Shown one piece after another: positions 1 through 8,162 of a stretch of 31,168 bases of DNA. Position 1 is the stretch's first letter, and every line of letters begins with the position of its first letter. The position numbers and the translations under genes were made by a program. Under the pieces are notes generated by a model. It did not search any database, was not told the origin of the DNA, and saw only the letters and a list, made by a program, of their open reading frames with translations. The DNA is from Bacteroidales bacterium UBA6229 (GTDB lineage Bacteria > Bacteroidota > Bacteroidia > Bacteroidales > F082): the NCBI GenBank assembly GCA_002440975.1, contig DJWN01000094.1:1-31168 (forward strand). Direction: 5' to 3'.

Positions 1-1654
1 TGGTAGCCTCGTTTTTCAGCACCAGTTTGCCTTGGGCGTTGGGCTGGCCGGGAAGTGTTAGCTGCGAGGCTGTGCTATTGCCCCAGACCTGGATGCCTTG
101 CCAATTGTTGTCCAGACTGCTTAAAGCACCCCCGTCAAGGGTTAACGTTGCTCCCTGCTCTACAATTACGCTACTCTGTTGTGAAAATAGTACATTTGAA
201 GTAATTGTCAGCTGATAACCAGCTTTTACAACAAGACCACATAAAATCACCGTATCACTACTCCATGTCTGGTTTGTTGTAATCTCAATAGGTGCGCAAT
301 TATTTGCTATGCTATCAGCCATTTTAACTGCCTTGAAAGCGTTAACTCTACCTGCTCCTATCAAACCGGGGTAGTTAGCTGCATCAGTTACCGGATCAGC
401 TGTTGATTTAATAAAGTGCTGAATCTCTCCGGGAGTAAAGTCCGGGTTAACTGATTTTAGTAGAGCACTTACGCCTGCAACAACAGGTGATGCATAGGAT
501 GTTCCGTTACCGATATGATGATAAGGCCAACCAGGAATACAATTTGTTGGCTTAGCGGCAAACATATCGTAACCTGGTGCGCAAATATCAACTGATGGAA
601 AATGTGAGTGTGTATAATCTGTTCCGCCAGAAAAGAAGCCATGGTTGTCATTAATATCAGTACTTGTCACAACGATAATTCTCTCATCATATATAGGATT
701 TAAAGGATAAAAAGCCTGATAATCACCAAATGTACCACAATGGGTTCCAGTAGTTCCATTTCCCGCAGCCATAACTATTACCGTGCCATTATTAAGTATT
801 TCTTTAACCACTAAATCTTCACCTGAATTTAGGTCTGGGTCACAATACAGTGAACCATTTGCGCAAGATACAATGACATCTGCATTCATTACATTAGACG
901 CATGAAGTATCTTTTTTAGAAAATCATGTCGATCACGTTTTGAATAATAACCTATCATCATGGTATTAAAACCAATCGCAGCAAGCTTTCCTTCAGCAAT
1001 GCCGCCCTGCTCAGTTGTTTCAGCTGCTACAAAGCTTGCAACTGCAGTTCCATGCCAACTTGCTGTATTGCAACTAAAAGGAATGTTAGTATATGGATCG
1101 TAGTGAGGATTGATTTTTGAACTTAGATCAGGATGATCTACGTCAAATTTTGTATCTAATACAGCTGTTTTTATCATAGGATCTCCTCTTGTAATATCCC
1201 ATGCAAGCTCGGCCTGTATCTTTTTAAGATGCCATAACCAGCCATCAGCTTGTGTAACCCAAAACTCATCAATAGGGTCATAAACTAGAACAGTATCTAA
1301 ACCATCTTCAAAATACGAAACGCGGTCAAATACATCTGGAAACTTTGATAACAGCTCATTAATGACCGAGGTGATACTCCCCTTTGAATTACATCTAATT
1401 TCGTGTATTTTAAGTAGTTCTGGTGTCTTGGCAAATGGGAATGCCTGTTCGTAAAAATCAACTTTATTTAAGGCAAAAACAGAGTTTAGATCACTTTGCA
1501 AAGAGAAATCTTTCCCAGAGACTGATGCATATTCAGGATTATTTACATGTATCCAACATATAGTATCAAGAATAACCTGTGCATTGGAATGTGAAACCAT
1601 GAAAAAAGTTAGCATGAGAAGAATCATGGTTGGTATTTTTTTTAAGATTTTCAT
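1..1654 (-). CDS. Secreted subtilisin-like (S8) serine protease, C-terminus beyond window
   Basis: An open frame runs from ATG at 1654 off the left edge, giving about 551 visible residues and no stop. Residues 1-25 form a signal peptide (KK, hydrophobic core, SNAQ cleavage region). The S8 catalytic triad is present: Asp167 in AVLDTKF, His201 in WHGTAVAS, Ser386 in NGTSYASP. A likely oxyanion Asn lies in MAAGNGTTG. After the protease domain (to about residue 430) the chain turns into short beta-rich repeats (VEQGATLTLDGG, NWQGIQVWGNS, GKLVLKNEAT) typical of right-handed beta-helix regions in large Bacteroidota surface proteins. A T9SS sorting domain is expected beyond the edge but is not seen. 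The start lies 11 nt after the stop of the upstream secreted-protein gene, so the two are probably co-transcribed. Protease identity is sure; the beta-helix is inferred from sequence texture. Confidence 0.9.
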   Translation of the reverse strand, partial: MKILKKIPTMILLMLTFFMVSHSNAQVILDTICWIHVNNPEYASVSGKDFSLQSDLNSVFALNKVDFYEQAFPFAKTPELLKIHEIRCNSKGSITSVINELLSKFPDVFDRVSYFEDGLDTVLVYDPIDEFWVTQADGWLWHLKKIQAELAWDITRGDPMIKTAVLDTKFDVDHPDLSSKINPHYDPYTNIPFSCNTASWHGTAVASFVAAETTEQGGIAEGKLAAIGFNTMMIGYYSKRDRHDFLKKILHASNVMNADVIVSCANGSLYCDPDLNSGEDLVVKEILNNGTVIVMAAGNGTTGTHCGTFGDYQAFYPLNPIYDERIIVVTSTDINDNHGFFSGGTDYTHSHFPSVDICAPGYDMFAAKPTNCIPGWPYHHIGNGTSYASPVVAGVSALLKSVNPDFTPGEIQHFIKSTADPVTDAANYPGLIGAGRVNAFKAVKMADSIANNCAPIEITTNQTWSSDTVILCGLVVKAGYQLTITSNVLFSQQSSVIVEQGATLTLDGGALSSLDNNWQGIQVWGNSTASQLTLPGQPNAQGKLVLKNEAT

Positions 1655-1665
1655 AATTAAAAATT

Positions 1666-2553
1666 TTAGTTAGAGATCATAATTGCTTGATTAAATGTAT
1701 ATTGCTCATTAATTATGGTTGCAAAATAAGTGCCTTGCTTCATATTATTTAAGTGAATAATTAGCTTATTTCCTTTAAATGATTTCTTAATAAGTATTTG
1801 TCCAATCGTATTCGTTAAAATAAACTCTGAATTTAGTGGGAATTCATGTGATAACTCAATATGAAGTTTGTCAGTGGTTGGGTTCGGATAAATAATGATG
1901 CCCTCATTTTCTGAAATATTTTCTAATCGTGTAGGATCTGGCATACAACCTACGAAATTTATGTTATTATTTATATAAACCAGTGTATTGATATTGTATT
2001 TACAAGTAACATAATCCCTGTCGAAATCAGCATCTGAAGCATATACCAAACTTATGTTCGGACCTACACCTTCTATAAACATAACTGGCTCATCCCATCT
2101 CGTTTGCAAATTGAACCGTATAATCTTTTTATTGTCATTATAAAACACGCTATCAACAGTACTCCAACCATTATAAATTTGAAAAGTATCGCCTTTCACT
2201 AGGCCCATATCCATGATTAGCATTTCATTATTATAATATGGATCAACAAACCAAATTTTACCACTAATTGTGTCCTCACGTATTTTGCCTGCATAGTCAA
2301 GAGATTGTGTGTCATCATAAAAGTACATCATAGAATATATTGAATCTGGATTATTTTTGGTTATCAGTTTAGTCATAACTGTTCCATATAATTGCTTGTA
2401 TGCTATATCCCAAGATGTTGAATCAACATTGAGCACAGCCTGGAAGTTCTCTGTTTCAGTTTTATCTATAAAATTGACATTATCAACTTGACCATAGGTA
2501 TAGCAAATGAACCAAAAAGTAATAAAAAATCCGATGGCATATTTGTATTTCAT
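1666..2553 (-). CDS. Secreted protein of unknown function with T9SS type A sorting domain
   Basis: This 295-aa protein has a signal peptide (MKYKYAIGFFITFWF..., cleavage near YTYGQ, residues 1-22). Residues 221-295 form a type A T9SS C-terminal domain: the IIIYPNPTTDKL motif, a middle strand ILTNTIGQILIKK, and a final GTYFATI...QAIMISN. The central 200 residues hold no motif I can name; the pattern (VKGDTFQI, DSVFYNDNKKIIRFN, FIEGVGP) is common in Bacteroidota cargo proteins of unknown role. It is expected to cross the outer membrane and be anchored or released. It lies directly upstream of the S8 protease gene (11-nt gap), which suggests one transcript. The coding sequence is clearly AT-richer than the housekeeping genes to the right. 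Confidence 0.88.
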   Translation of the reverse strand: MKYKYAIGFFITFWFICYTYGQVDNVNFIDKTETENFQAVLNVDSTSWDIAYKQLYGTVMTKLITKNNPDSIYSMMYFYDDTQSLDYAGKIREDTISGKIWFVDPYYNNEMLIMDMGLVKGDTFQIYNGWSTVDSVFYNDNKKIIRFNLQTRWDEPVMFIEGVGPNISLVYASDADFDRDYVTCKYNINTLVYINNNINFVGCMPDPTRLENISENEGIIIYPNPTTDKLHIELSHEFPLNSEFILTNTIGQILIKKSFKGNKLIIHLNNMKQGTYFATIINEQYTFNQAIMISN

Positions 2554-2635
2554 GATACTGTTTTTTTCGCAAGGAAATAAATATTTGATATTTTGAAAAA
2601 TATTGCGCTATCTCTCCCGACTCCAAGCCCGCAAC

Positions 2636-2650
2636 CCGGCCTGGAGCCGG
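2636..2650. repeat. Short GC-rich hairpin CCGGC-ctgga-GCCGG
   Basis: Five perfect pairs close a 5-nt loop. No T-run follows on either strand, so it does not look like an intrinsic terminator. It stands out because the surrounding sequence is AT-rich. Confidence 0.4.
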
Positions 2651-2710
2651 TAGCCTGATAAAATTATTCTTCCCCAGAAATAAAATAGATCTTTTTGAAT
2701 GGTAGTTATG

Positions 2711-2739
2711 AAAGTCTTTAATTGCATGGCAAAGACTTT
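2711..2739. repeat. Perfect inverted repeat AAAGTCTTT / AAAGACTTT
   Basis: Nine-base arms at 2711-2719 and 2731-2739 flank an 11-nt spacer. A second, shorter arm pair (AACTGC 2743-2748, GCAGTT 2761-2766, followed by TTTGG) lies immediately to the right. Together they could fold as two adjacent hairpins in a transcript, or the first could be an operator. No function is assigned. Confidence 0.4.
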
Positions 2740-2943
2740 TCGAACTGCTTAACCATGCCGGCAGTTTTTGGATACAAAGCTGCTGACTGTAAACTATTAT
2801 TCGTTTGTTTTCTTGTTTGATTTGGAGGGTAAATACTTGTATTACAGTTATATATATAATTTCAATAAGCTGTTGGTTTAGCTTTTTGGCTGTTTGCGCG
2901 AGTTTTTTCCGGAACTGCCGGTAAAACAACATTTGGCAGGTAG

Positions 2944-2976
2944 TTTTGGTTTGCGGGCTAAGATAAGGTATTTTTG
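2944..2976 (+). promoter_or_regulatory. Orphan Bacteroidota-type promoter upstream of tRNA-Phe
   Basis: TTTTG (2944-2948) is separated by 20 nt from a perfect TAnnTTTG box, TATTTTTG (2969-2976). That is one of the best matches in the window to the Bacteroidota -33/-7 pattern. A transcript would begin near 2983. No protein gene follows before the tRNA at 3132, which has its own promoter. Confidence 0.5.
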
Positions 2977-3085
2977 GTTGGATGTCAAGTGGGATATAAT
3001 TCACGTATTACCTTAGCTCTGTGATAATCCCTGTCTGTGGTATCAAAACAAAGAAGCTTGTCCTGGGTGTTTTTCCAAAAAACTT

Positions 3086-3114
3086 TTTGCATTTCGATTT
3101 TTGTTATATCTTTG
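3086..3114 (+). promoter_or_regulatory. Promoter of tRNA-Phe
   Basis: TTTG (3086-3089) and the -7 box TATCTTTG (3107-3114) are 17 nt apart and end 17 nt before the mature 5' end of the tRNA. The position fits a short 5' leader removed by RNase P. Confidence 0.6.
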
Positions 3115-3131
3115 CCGCTCCAAAAAACGCT

Positions 3132-3204
3132 GGTACCATAGCTCAGTTGGTAGAGCATCGGACTGAAAATCCGTGTGTCCCTGGTTCGACCCCGGGTGGT
3201 ACCA
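3132..3204 (+). tRNA. tRNA-Phe (anticodon GAA)
   Basis: A full 73-nt cloverleaf can be drawn. Acceptor stem GGTACCA/TGGTACC at 3132-3138 and 3197-3203. D-arm at 3141-3156. Anticodon stem 3158-3162/3170-3174 with loop CTGAAAA, anticodon GAA at 3165-3167. T-arm 3180-3196 with loop TTCGACC, and discriminator A3204. The CCA end is not encoded (A3204 is followed by CAT). The top anticodon-stem pair (3158/3174) is a T-T mismatch. An intrinsic terminator follows 6 nt downstream, so this is a single-gene unit. Confidence 0.97.
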
Positions 3205-3209
3205 CATCT

Positions 3210-3241
3210 AAAGCCCTCACAACGAGGGCTTTATTATTTTT
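3210..3241 (+). terminator. Intrinsic terminator after tRNA-Phe
   Basis: A 9-bp perfect stem, AAAGCCCTC (3210-3218) with GAGGGCTTT (3224-3232), encloses the loop ACAAC and is followed by the T-rich tract ATTATTTTT. Confidence 0.9.
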
Positions 3242-3338
3242 CAGCATCTTCGCTTTGTATAAAAGCCTTATCAACCGATTGCAGAAACTCTTTTGGTCTC
3301 AAAACGGTCACAATTTATCAACCACCCATTGATCTGCT

Positions 3339-3346
3339 TATCTTTG
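3339..3346 (+). promoter_or_regulatory. Putative -7 box of the pfkA-comB operon
   Basis: TATCTTTG matches TAnnTTTG exactly and lies after the tRNA terminator and 95 nt before the pfkA ATG. The upstream element is weak: TTTA at 3314-3317, 21 nt away, is the nearest candidate. The 5' leader would be close to 90 nt. Confidence 0.5.
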
Positions 3347-3441
3347 CCAAAACATTTTGCGTTTCATTCGCATTAGTTTTGAAATAGTTATTAATAGAAT
3401 AATCAGGAGAAATAAACATTTCTCCATGTAAATAAGCATTT

Positions 3442-4560
3442 ATGAAAAGAGTTTTGATTGTTACAGGCGGAGGTGACTGCCCGGGATTGAACGCTGTGAT
3501 AAGAGCAATCGTTAAAAGAGCCTCACAGGAAAAAGACTGGGAGGTTTTGGGTAGCATACAGGCATTTAATGGCGTACTTTGGGAGCCAACCGAATTGAAA
3601 GTGCTCACACCAGAAGTAGTCAAAGGGATACATTTTCAGGGTGGTACAATAATTGAAACCACAAACAAAGGCGGCCCATTTGCCTGGCCTGTAAAAAATA
3701 AAGATGGCTCGTGGTCGGCTGTTGACCGATCGGACGAGATGATTCGAAAGCTGCAATACATGGGTATTGATGCTGTGATCAATATTGGTGGCGACGGGTC
3801 GCAGCGTATCTCACAGGCACTGTACGAAAAAGGTCTTAACATCATTGGCGTGCCCAAAACGATCGACAACGATCTTTCTTCAACAGATTCAACTTTTGGT
3901 TTTCAGACTGCCGTAGAAATTGCCACAGAAGCCGTTGATAAACTAGTAACAACAGCAGCCAGCCACAACCGTGTTTTTGTGGTTGAGGTGATGGGACGCT
4001 ATGCTGGCTGGATTGCCCTCAACGCAGCAGTTGCCGGCGGAGCCGAAGTGTGTCTGATTCCTGAATTTCCTTACGACATCAATATTGTAAAACAAAAACT
4101 GGAATCACGCTTCAACCGTGGAAGAGGCTTTGCGGTAGTTGTAGTTGCCGAAGGTGCCAAACCCAAAGACGGCGAAATGGTTTACGAAGAAAGCACAGAA
4201 GTGGGCTACGAAAACCTGAAACTGGGTGGCATTGCAGGTGCCTTGATAAAACAGCTCAAAACAGCAGGATTTGAACCTGATATGCGTCAAACCGTTTTAG
4301 GTCATTTGCAACGCGGAGGCATTCCTATTGCCTACGATCGGGTATTGGCTTCGCAACTGGGCATAAAAGCCTTTGAAATGGCTCTTAAGGAAGACTATGG
4401 AAAAATGGTCGCTTATCGTCATCCTTATTTTGTTTCGGTGCCTTTGAAAGAAGCTGTGGCTCAACCCAATCTCGTTACTCTCGAAAATGCTCTTGTTAAA
4501 ACAGCCAGCGGACTTGGCATCTCGCTGGGTATCCAGATGCCCGAGAAAAAATCAAAATAA
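3442..4560 (+). CDS. pfkA: 6-phosphofructokinase, probably ATP-dependent (group III type)
   Basis: This 372-aa enzyme phosphorylates fructose 6-phosphate to fructose 1,6-bisphosphate, the committed step of glycolysis. It begins with the nucleotide-binding loop GGGDCPGLN (9-17), then GGDGSQ (116-121), the catalytic loop PKTIDND (138-144, catalytic Asp142) and MGRYAGWIAL (184-193). In this family Gly at the GGDGS position goes with ATP, and Asp there with pyrophosphate. Lys in place of Gly in PKTIDND is found in pyrophosphate enzymes and also in a group of ATP enzymes. The G/K pair here points to the ATP-using mixed group. Its TAA stop is followed at once by the ATG of comB, so the two are an operon. 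Length is slightly above the 320 aa of the E. coli enzyme, as usual for this group. Confidence 0.95.
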   Translation: MKRVLIVTGGGDCPGLNAVIRAIVKRASQEKDWEVLGSIQAFNGVLWEPTELKVLTPEVVKGIHFQGGTIIETTNKGGPFAWPVKNKDGSWSAVDRSDEMIRKLQYMGIDAVINIGGDGSQRISQALYEKGLNIIGVPKTIDNDLSSTDSTFGFQTAVEIATEAVDKLVTTAASHNRVFVVEVMGRYAGWIALNAAVAGGAEVCLIPEFPYDINIVKQKLESRFNRGRGFAVVVVAEGAKPKDGEMVYEESTEVGYENLKLGGIAGALIKQLKTAGFEPDMRQTVLGHLQRGGIPIAYDRVLASQLGIKAFEMALKEDYGKMVAYRHPYFVSVPLKEAVAQPNLVTLENALVKTASGLGISLGIQMPEKKSK

Positions 4561-5277
4561 ATGCAGATAGAAGTTGCCGGCACCTATAAAGATTGCCAAC
4601 TGCTTGATCTGGACGGTAAGACGGCTGTTGTAATTGACGTATTGCGCGCCACCACTGTTATCGCCACGGCTTTGTATCATGGTGCCAAAGCCATTGTACC
4701 GGCCGAATCCGAGAAGCAGGCACGACAAATTTTTGACCAATATTCAACCGGGAAAGCTATGCTGGCCGGCGAACGCAATGCTATGAAAATTGAAGGTTTT
4801 CATCTGGGAAACTCACCGCTCGAATACCAAAGTGAACATATTGCAGGTAAAACAATTATTCTTTCGACCACTAACGGAACCCGGGTGCTCAAACAAAGTA
4901 TGACAGCCGACGAAACAATCGCTGCAAGCTTTGTTAATATTACTGCTGTTGCCAATTATTTGGCTAATAAATCCAATAATATTGTAATTATATGCTCAGG
5001 TACTGCAGGTAAATTTTCACTTGATGATGCTTTGTGTGCCGGTATGCTGATTAGCTTGATCAGCGAACGCTGCCAGGTAAAAACAGATGACCTGGGCAGC
5101 TTGGTATTACAGTTTTATGGTTCAGAAACCGGTAATATTGCAGATAAGTTGCAAAATTGTTACCATTTGAAATACCTGCAGGCAAACGGTTACCAACAGG
5201 ATATTGCTTATTGTCTGCAGCCTGACCAACTGGATGTGGTTCCGGTGCTCAAAAATGGAAAAATGCAAAAACTTTAG
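4561..5277 (+). CDS. comB: ComB family protein (2-phosphosulfolactate phosphatase-like)
   Basis: This 238-aa protein matches the ComB family: VVIDVLRATT (23-32), GERN (70-73), GNSP (83-86), STTNGTR (102-108) and a CSGTAGKFSLDDALCAG block (145-161). In methanogens ComB is a Mg-dependent acid phosphatase that converts 2-phosphosulfolactate to sulfolactate for coenzyme M. Bacteroidota do not make coenzyme M, so its substrate here is unknown; sulfolactate metabolism or another phosphatase role is possible. No other com gene is nearby. It starts directly after the pfkA stop (TAA-ATG), which implies translational coupling to glycolysis. Its 3' end overlaps the convergent polA by 4 nt. Confidence 0.88.
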   Translation: MQIEVAGTYKDCQLLDLDGKTAVVIDVLRATTVIATALYHGAKAIVPAESEKQARQIFDQYSTGKAMLAGERNAMKIEGFHLGNSPLEYQSEHIAGKTIILSTTNGTRVLKQSMTADETIAASFVNITAVANYLANKSNNIVIICSGTAGKFSLDDALCAGMLISLISERCQVKTDDLGSLVLQFYGSETGNIADKLQNCYHLKYLQANGYQQDIAYCLQPDQLDVVPVLKNGKMQKL

Positions 5278-8057
5278 TGCGCTTCGAGCCAGTTGTTTCC
5301 GGTATTCATCTCAACCACCAAAGGAACATCCAATGGTAAAGCATTTTTCATTGCTTTCTCAATCACGGGTTTTAGCACATCCAGCTCTGATAGCAAGGCA
5401 TCAAACACCAACTCATCATGCACCTGCAGGATCATTCTGGATTGTAATTTACGCTGTCTAATCTCCTCCTGAATCCGTATCATGGCCAATTTGATCATAT
5501 CTGCCGAGCTGCCCTGGATAGGCGCATTGATAGCATTTCGTTCGGCAAATCCCCGCACCACACTGTTCGAAACATTGATATCGCGCAGGTAGCGTCGCCT
5601 TCCAAGCATGGTTTCGACATAGCCATTTTTGCGGGCAAACTCAATTTGATTATTCATATACACTTTAATCCCTGGATATTGCTCGAAATAGCTCTTTATG
5701 ATGCCTGCCGCTTCGCCCCTCGGGATGTCGAGTCGCTCTGACAATCCAAAAGCCGAAATGCCATAAATGATACCGAAATTAACCGTTTTGGCATTTCTGC
5801 GCATTTCTTTTGTAACATCCTGCAATCCTACATCATAAACCCTGGATGCCGTAGCGGTATGAATATCCAGACCATTTCTGAAGGCCTCCATCATACCTTT
5901 ATCCTTACTCAGATGAGCGATGATACGCAATTCGATCTGTGAATAATCAGCGGCCAACAGAGTGAAATCTTTATTCCGGGGCACAAAAGCTTTTCTGATC
6001 TCACGACCTCTTTCGGTGCGGATAGGAATGTTTTGCAAATTTGGATTATTCGAACTTAATCTGCCGGTAGCTGCAACAGCCTGATTATAGCTGGTATGTA
6101 TCCTGCCATCACGGGGGTTGATCAGGGTTGGCAAGGCATCAATATAGGTTGATTTGAGCTTGGTGAGCGACCGATAATCCAAAATCATGGGGATAACAGG
6201 GTGCGCTTTTTGTATTTTCGACAACACATCTTCGGAGGTGGCATACTGTCCTGTTTTTGTTTTTTTTGCTTTTTGTTGCAAGCCAAGATGATCAAAAAGC
6301 ACTTCACCAAGTTGCTTGGGCGAAGCAATGTTAAACCGCATTCCAGCAGATTCATAGATCGACTTTTCCAACTCCAGAATTTCCTTCCCCATCAGCTCGC
6401 TGATCTGCTGAAGGTTATCACCATCCACTTTTACGCCTTCGGCTTCCATAGCAGCCAAAATACGCACCAGGGGCATTTCTATCTCATCAAATATCCGGCG
6501 AACGCCTTGTTTATCAAGCTCAGGTTCCAGTTTATGCCTCAGCTGCAGGGTGATGTCGGCATCCTCTGCGGCATATTCTTTTACCTTTTCGATTGGCACA
6601 TCGCGCATATTCCCCTGATTTTTTCCTTTCTTCCCAATCAAGCTTTCGATCGAAACAGGCGAATAGTTTAAATAAGTTTCGGCCAGCACATCCATATTAT
6701 GCCTTTGATCTGGTTCGATCAGATAATGCGCTATCATGGTATCAAATAAAGGTCCTTTCACCTCAATGTCGTACCAGCGCAAGACAGAAATATCATATTT
6801 CAGATTCTGACCTGTTTTTTCAATCTTTTCACTTTCGAAAACATTCCTGAAATGTTCCAGCTTCTGCTGGCACTCGTGATAATTTTGTGGCATGGGAATA
6901 TACCAGGCATGATGTGGTTTGACGGCAAACGAAAGCCCGACCAACTCTGCATTATGAGCATCCACAGCAGTGGTTTCGGTGTCGAAACAAAAGCTCTTTT
7001 GTAGTGATAGTTCTTTGGCAAGTGCCTTTAGTTCCTGCTCAGATTGTACCAAAACATAATCATGCTCAAGGGTTTCAATCGTTTGCTTTTCAGAAGGATG
7101 CATTTCCGGCAGCTCTTCAGAGCTTAACTGACTGAACAAATCATCCTGCAAATTGGAAGCAGCCTGCTTTTGTGCGTCCTGTATCATCCGTTTGGCAAAA
7201 GTTCTGAATTCCAGCTCATCAAAAAGCTCCTGAAGCTTCTCCATATCCGGGCTTTCAAGCTTTAGTTTATCCGCTTCAAAAGCGATGGGCACATCGGTTA
7301 TTATGGTTGCCAACTGACGCGACTGCCTGGCCTGATCGGCAAAATTTTCGAGGTTTTCTTTTTGTTTGCCTTTTAACTCAGAAGTGTTTTGAAGTACCGC
7401 TTCGATTGAACCAAACTGGCTGATCAGTTTAGCTGCTGTTTTTTCGCCAACACCCGGAACACCGGGAATATTATCCGAAGCATCGCCCCAAAGTCCAAGG
7501 ATATCAATCATTTGCTCAGGATCAGAAATACCATAGCGTTCGCATACTTCCTTTGGACCCCAAACCTGGGCATCTTCGCCTGCCTTGGCTGGTTTGTACA
7601 TATAGATATGCTCCGAAACCAATTGACCAAAATCCTTGTCAGGTGTCATCATATAGGTTACAAAACCCTGTTTTTCTGCTTGTTTTGCCAGTGTGCCGAT
7701 GATATCATCAGCTTCAAAACCGTCCATAACCAGTATAGGAATACGAAAGGCTTCTATCACCTTCATGATATAGGGGATGGATGCGGCCAGATCGTCGGGC
7801 ATTTTTTCGCGGTTAGCTTTGTAGTCGGCAAAATCAATGTGGCGTTGTGTGGGTGCCATGCTGTCAAAAGCAACTCCAATATACGCAGGGTTTTCCTTCT
7901 TTAATACTTCATACAAAGTGTTGGTAAAACCTAAAATTGCTGAGGTATTCAAGCCTTTTGAATTAATACGCGGGTTTTTATTCAAAGCAAAAAAAGCTCT
8001 GTAGATCAATGCCATAGCATCTAATAGAAACAATTTGGGACGTTCTTCGGAACTCAT
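5274..8057 (-). CDS. polA: DNA polymerase I with active proofreading domain
   Basis: This 927-aa polymerase fills gaps and removes RNA primers in replication and repair. The 5' nuclease domain (1-290) keeps its acidic residues (Asp13, Asp65, Asp117/118, Asp140/142, Asp192/195) and a helix-hairpin-helix (GVPGVGEKTAAKL). The 3'-5' exonuclease is intact: Asp359/Glu361 in FDTETT, Asp422 in NLKYDISVL, Tyr495/Asp499 in YAAEDADIT. This domain is inactive in many other phyla. Polymerase motif A is LAADYSQIELR (701-711, Asp704), motif B RRNAKTVNFGIIYG (753-766, Phe761) and motif C VHDE (879-882). Length equals that of the E. coli enzyme. It is divergent from acpP and converges on comB with overlapping stops. 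Confidence 0.98.
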   Translation of the reverse strand: MSSEERPKLFLLDAMALIYRAFFALNKNPRINSKGLNTSAILGFTNTLYEVLKKENPAYIGVAFDSMAPTQRHIDFADYKANREKMPDDLAASIPYIMKVIEAFRIPILVMDGFEADDIIGTLAKQAEKQGFVTYMMTPDKDFGQLVSEHIYMYKPAKAGEDAQVWGPKEVCERYGISDPEQMIDILGLWGDASDNIPGVPGVGEKTAAKLISQFGSIEAVLQNTSELKGKQKENLENFADQARQSRQLATIITDVPIAFEADKLKLESPDMEKLQELFDELEFRTFAKRMIQDAQKQAASNLQDDLFSQLSSEELPEMHPSEKQTIETLEHDYVLVQSEQELKALAKELSLQKSFCFDTETTAVDAHNAELVGLSFAVKPHHAWYIPMPQNYHECQQKLEHFRNVFESEKIEKTGQNLKYDISVLRWYDIEVKGPLFDTMIAHYLIEPDQRHNMDVLAETYLNYSPVSIESLIGKKGKNQGNMRDVPIEKVKEYAAEDADITLQLRHKLEPELDKQGVRRIFDEIEMPLVRILAAMEAEGVKVDGDNLQQISELMGKEILELEKSIYESAGMRFNIASPKQLGEVLFDHLGLQQKAKKTKTGQYATSEDVLSKIQKAHPVIPMILDYRSLTKLKSTYIDALPTLINPRDGRIHTSYNQAVAATGRLSSNNPNLQNIPIRTERGREIRKAFVPRNKDFTLLAADYSQIELRIIAHLSKDKGMMEAFRNGLDIHTATASRVYDVGLQDVTKEMRRNAKTVNFGIIYGISAFGLSERLDIPRGEAAGIIKSYFEQYPGIKVYMNNQIEFARKNGYVETMLGRRRYLRDINVSNSVVRGFAERNAINAPIQGSSADMIKLAMIRIQEEIRQRKLQSRMILQVHDELVFDALLSELDVLKPVIEKAMKNALPLDVPLVVEMNTGNNWLEAH

Positions 8058-8162
8058 ATCAACAGCTTATTAAATAGTATTCAATCGATCAAAAACCATA
8101 CAGGATGGTGGTCTGTAAAAATACATTTTTTCGGAAGACCGGCACTTAAAGGCTTAATTTTG

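Larger units (their letters stand above)
2554..3131. other. 578-nt gap with no convincing gene
   Basis: Only weak frames exist here, and one of them overlaps the signal peptide of the neighbouring gene in another frame. The gap holds a GC-rich hairpin (2636-2650), an A/T-rich perfect inverted repeat (2711-2739), a promoter-like element pointing right (2944-2976) and the tRNA-Phe promoter. I recognise no known ncRNA: the conserved cores of tmRNA, SRP RNA and RNase P RNA are absent. No clear TAnnTTTG box is seen for the minus-strand gene starting at 2553. Confidence 0.6.

Noticed and set aside
2483..3004. 173-codon minus-strand frame across the gap upstream of the 295-aa gene
   Set aside because: It overlaps the signal-peptide coding of the real gene in another frame, has no signal, domain or promoter, and its composition is erratic.
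3132..3204. tRNA-Phe as an integration (att) site for a mobile element
   Set aside because: No integrase and no repeated copy of the tRNA 3' end are seen in the window, and the AT-rich block lies on the wrong side for typical integration.
3021..3387. Plus-strand frames covering the tRNA-Phe region
   Set aside because: They run through the tRNA cloverleaf and its terminator, so they are chance frames.
6201..6671. 156-codon frame antisense to polA
   Set aside because: polA is a full-length conserved gene here. The antisense frame is rich in Phe, His and Gln as expected for a shadow and has no promoter.
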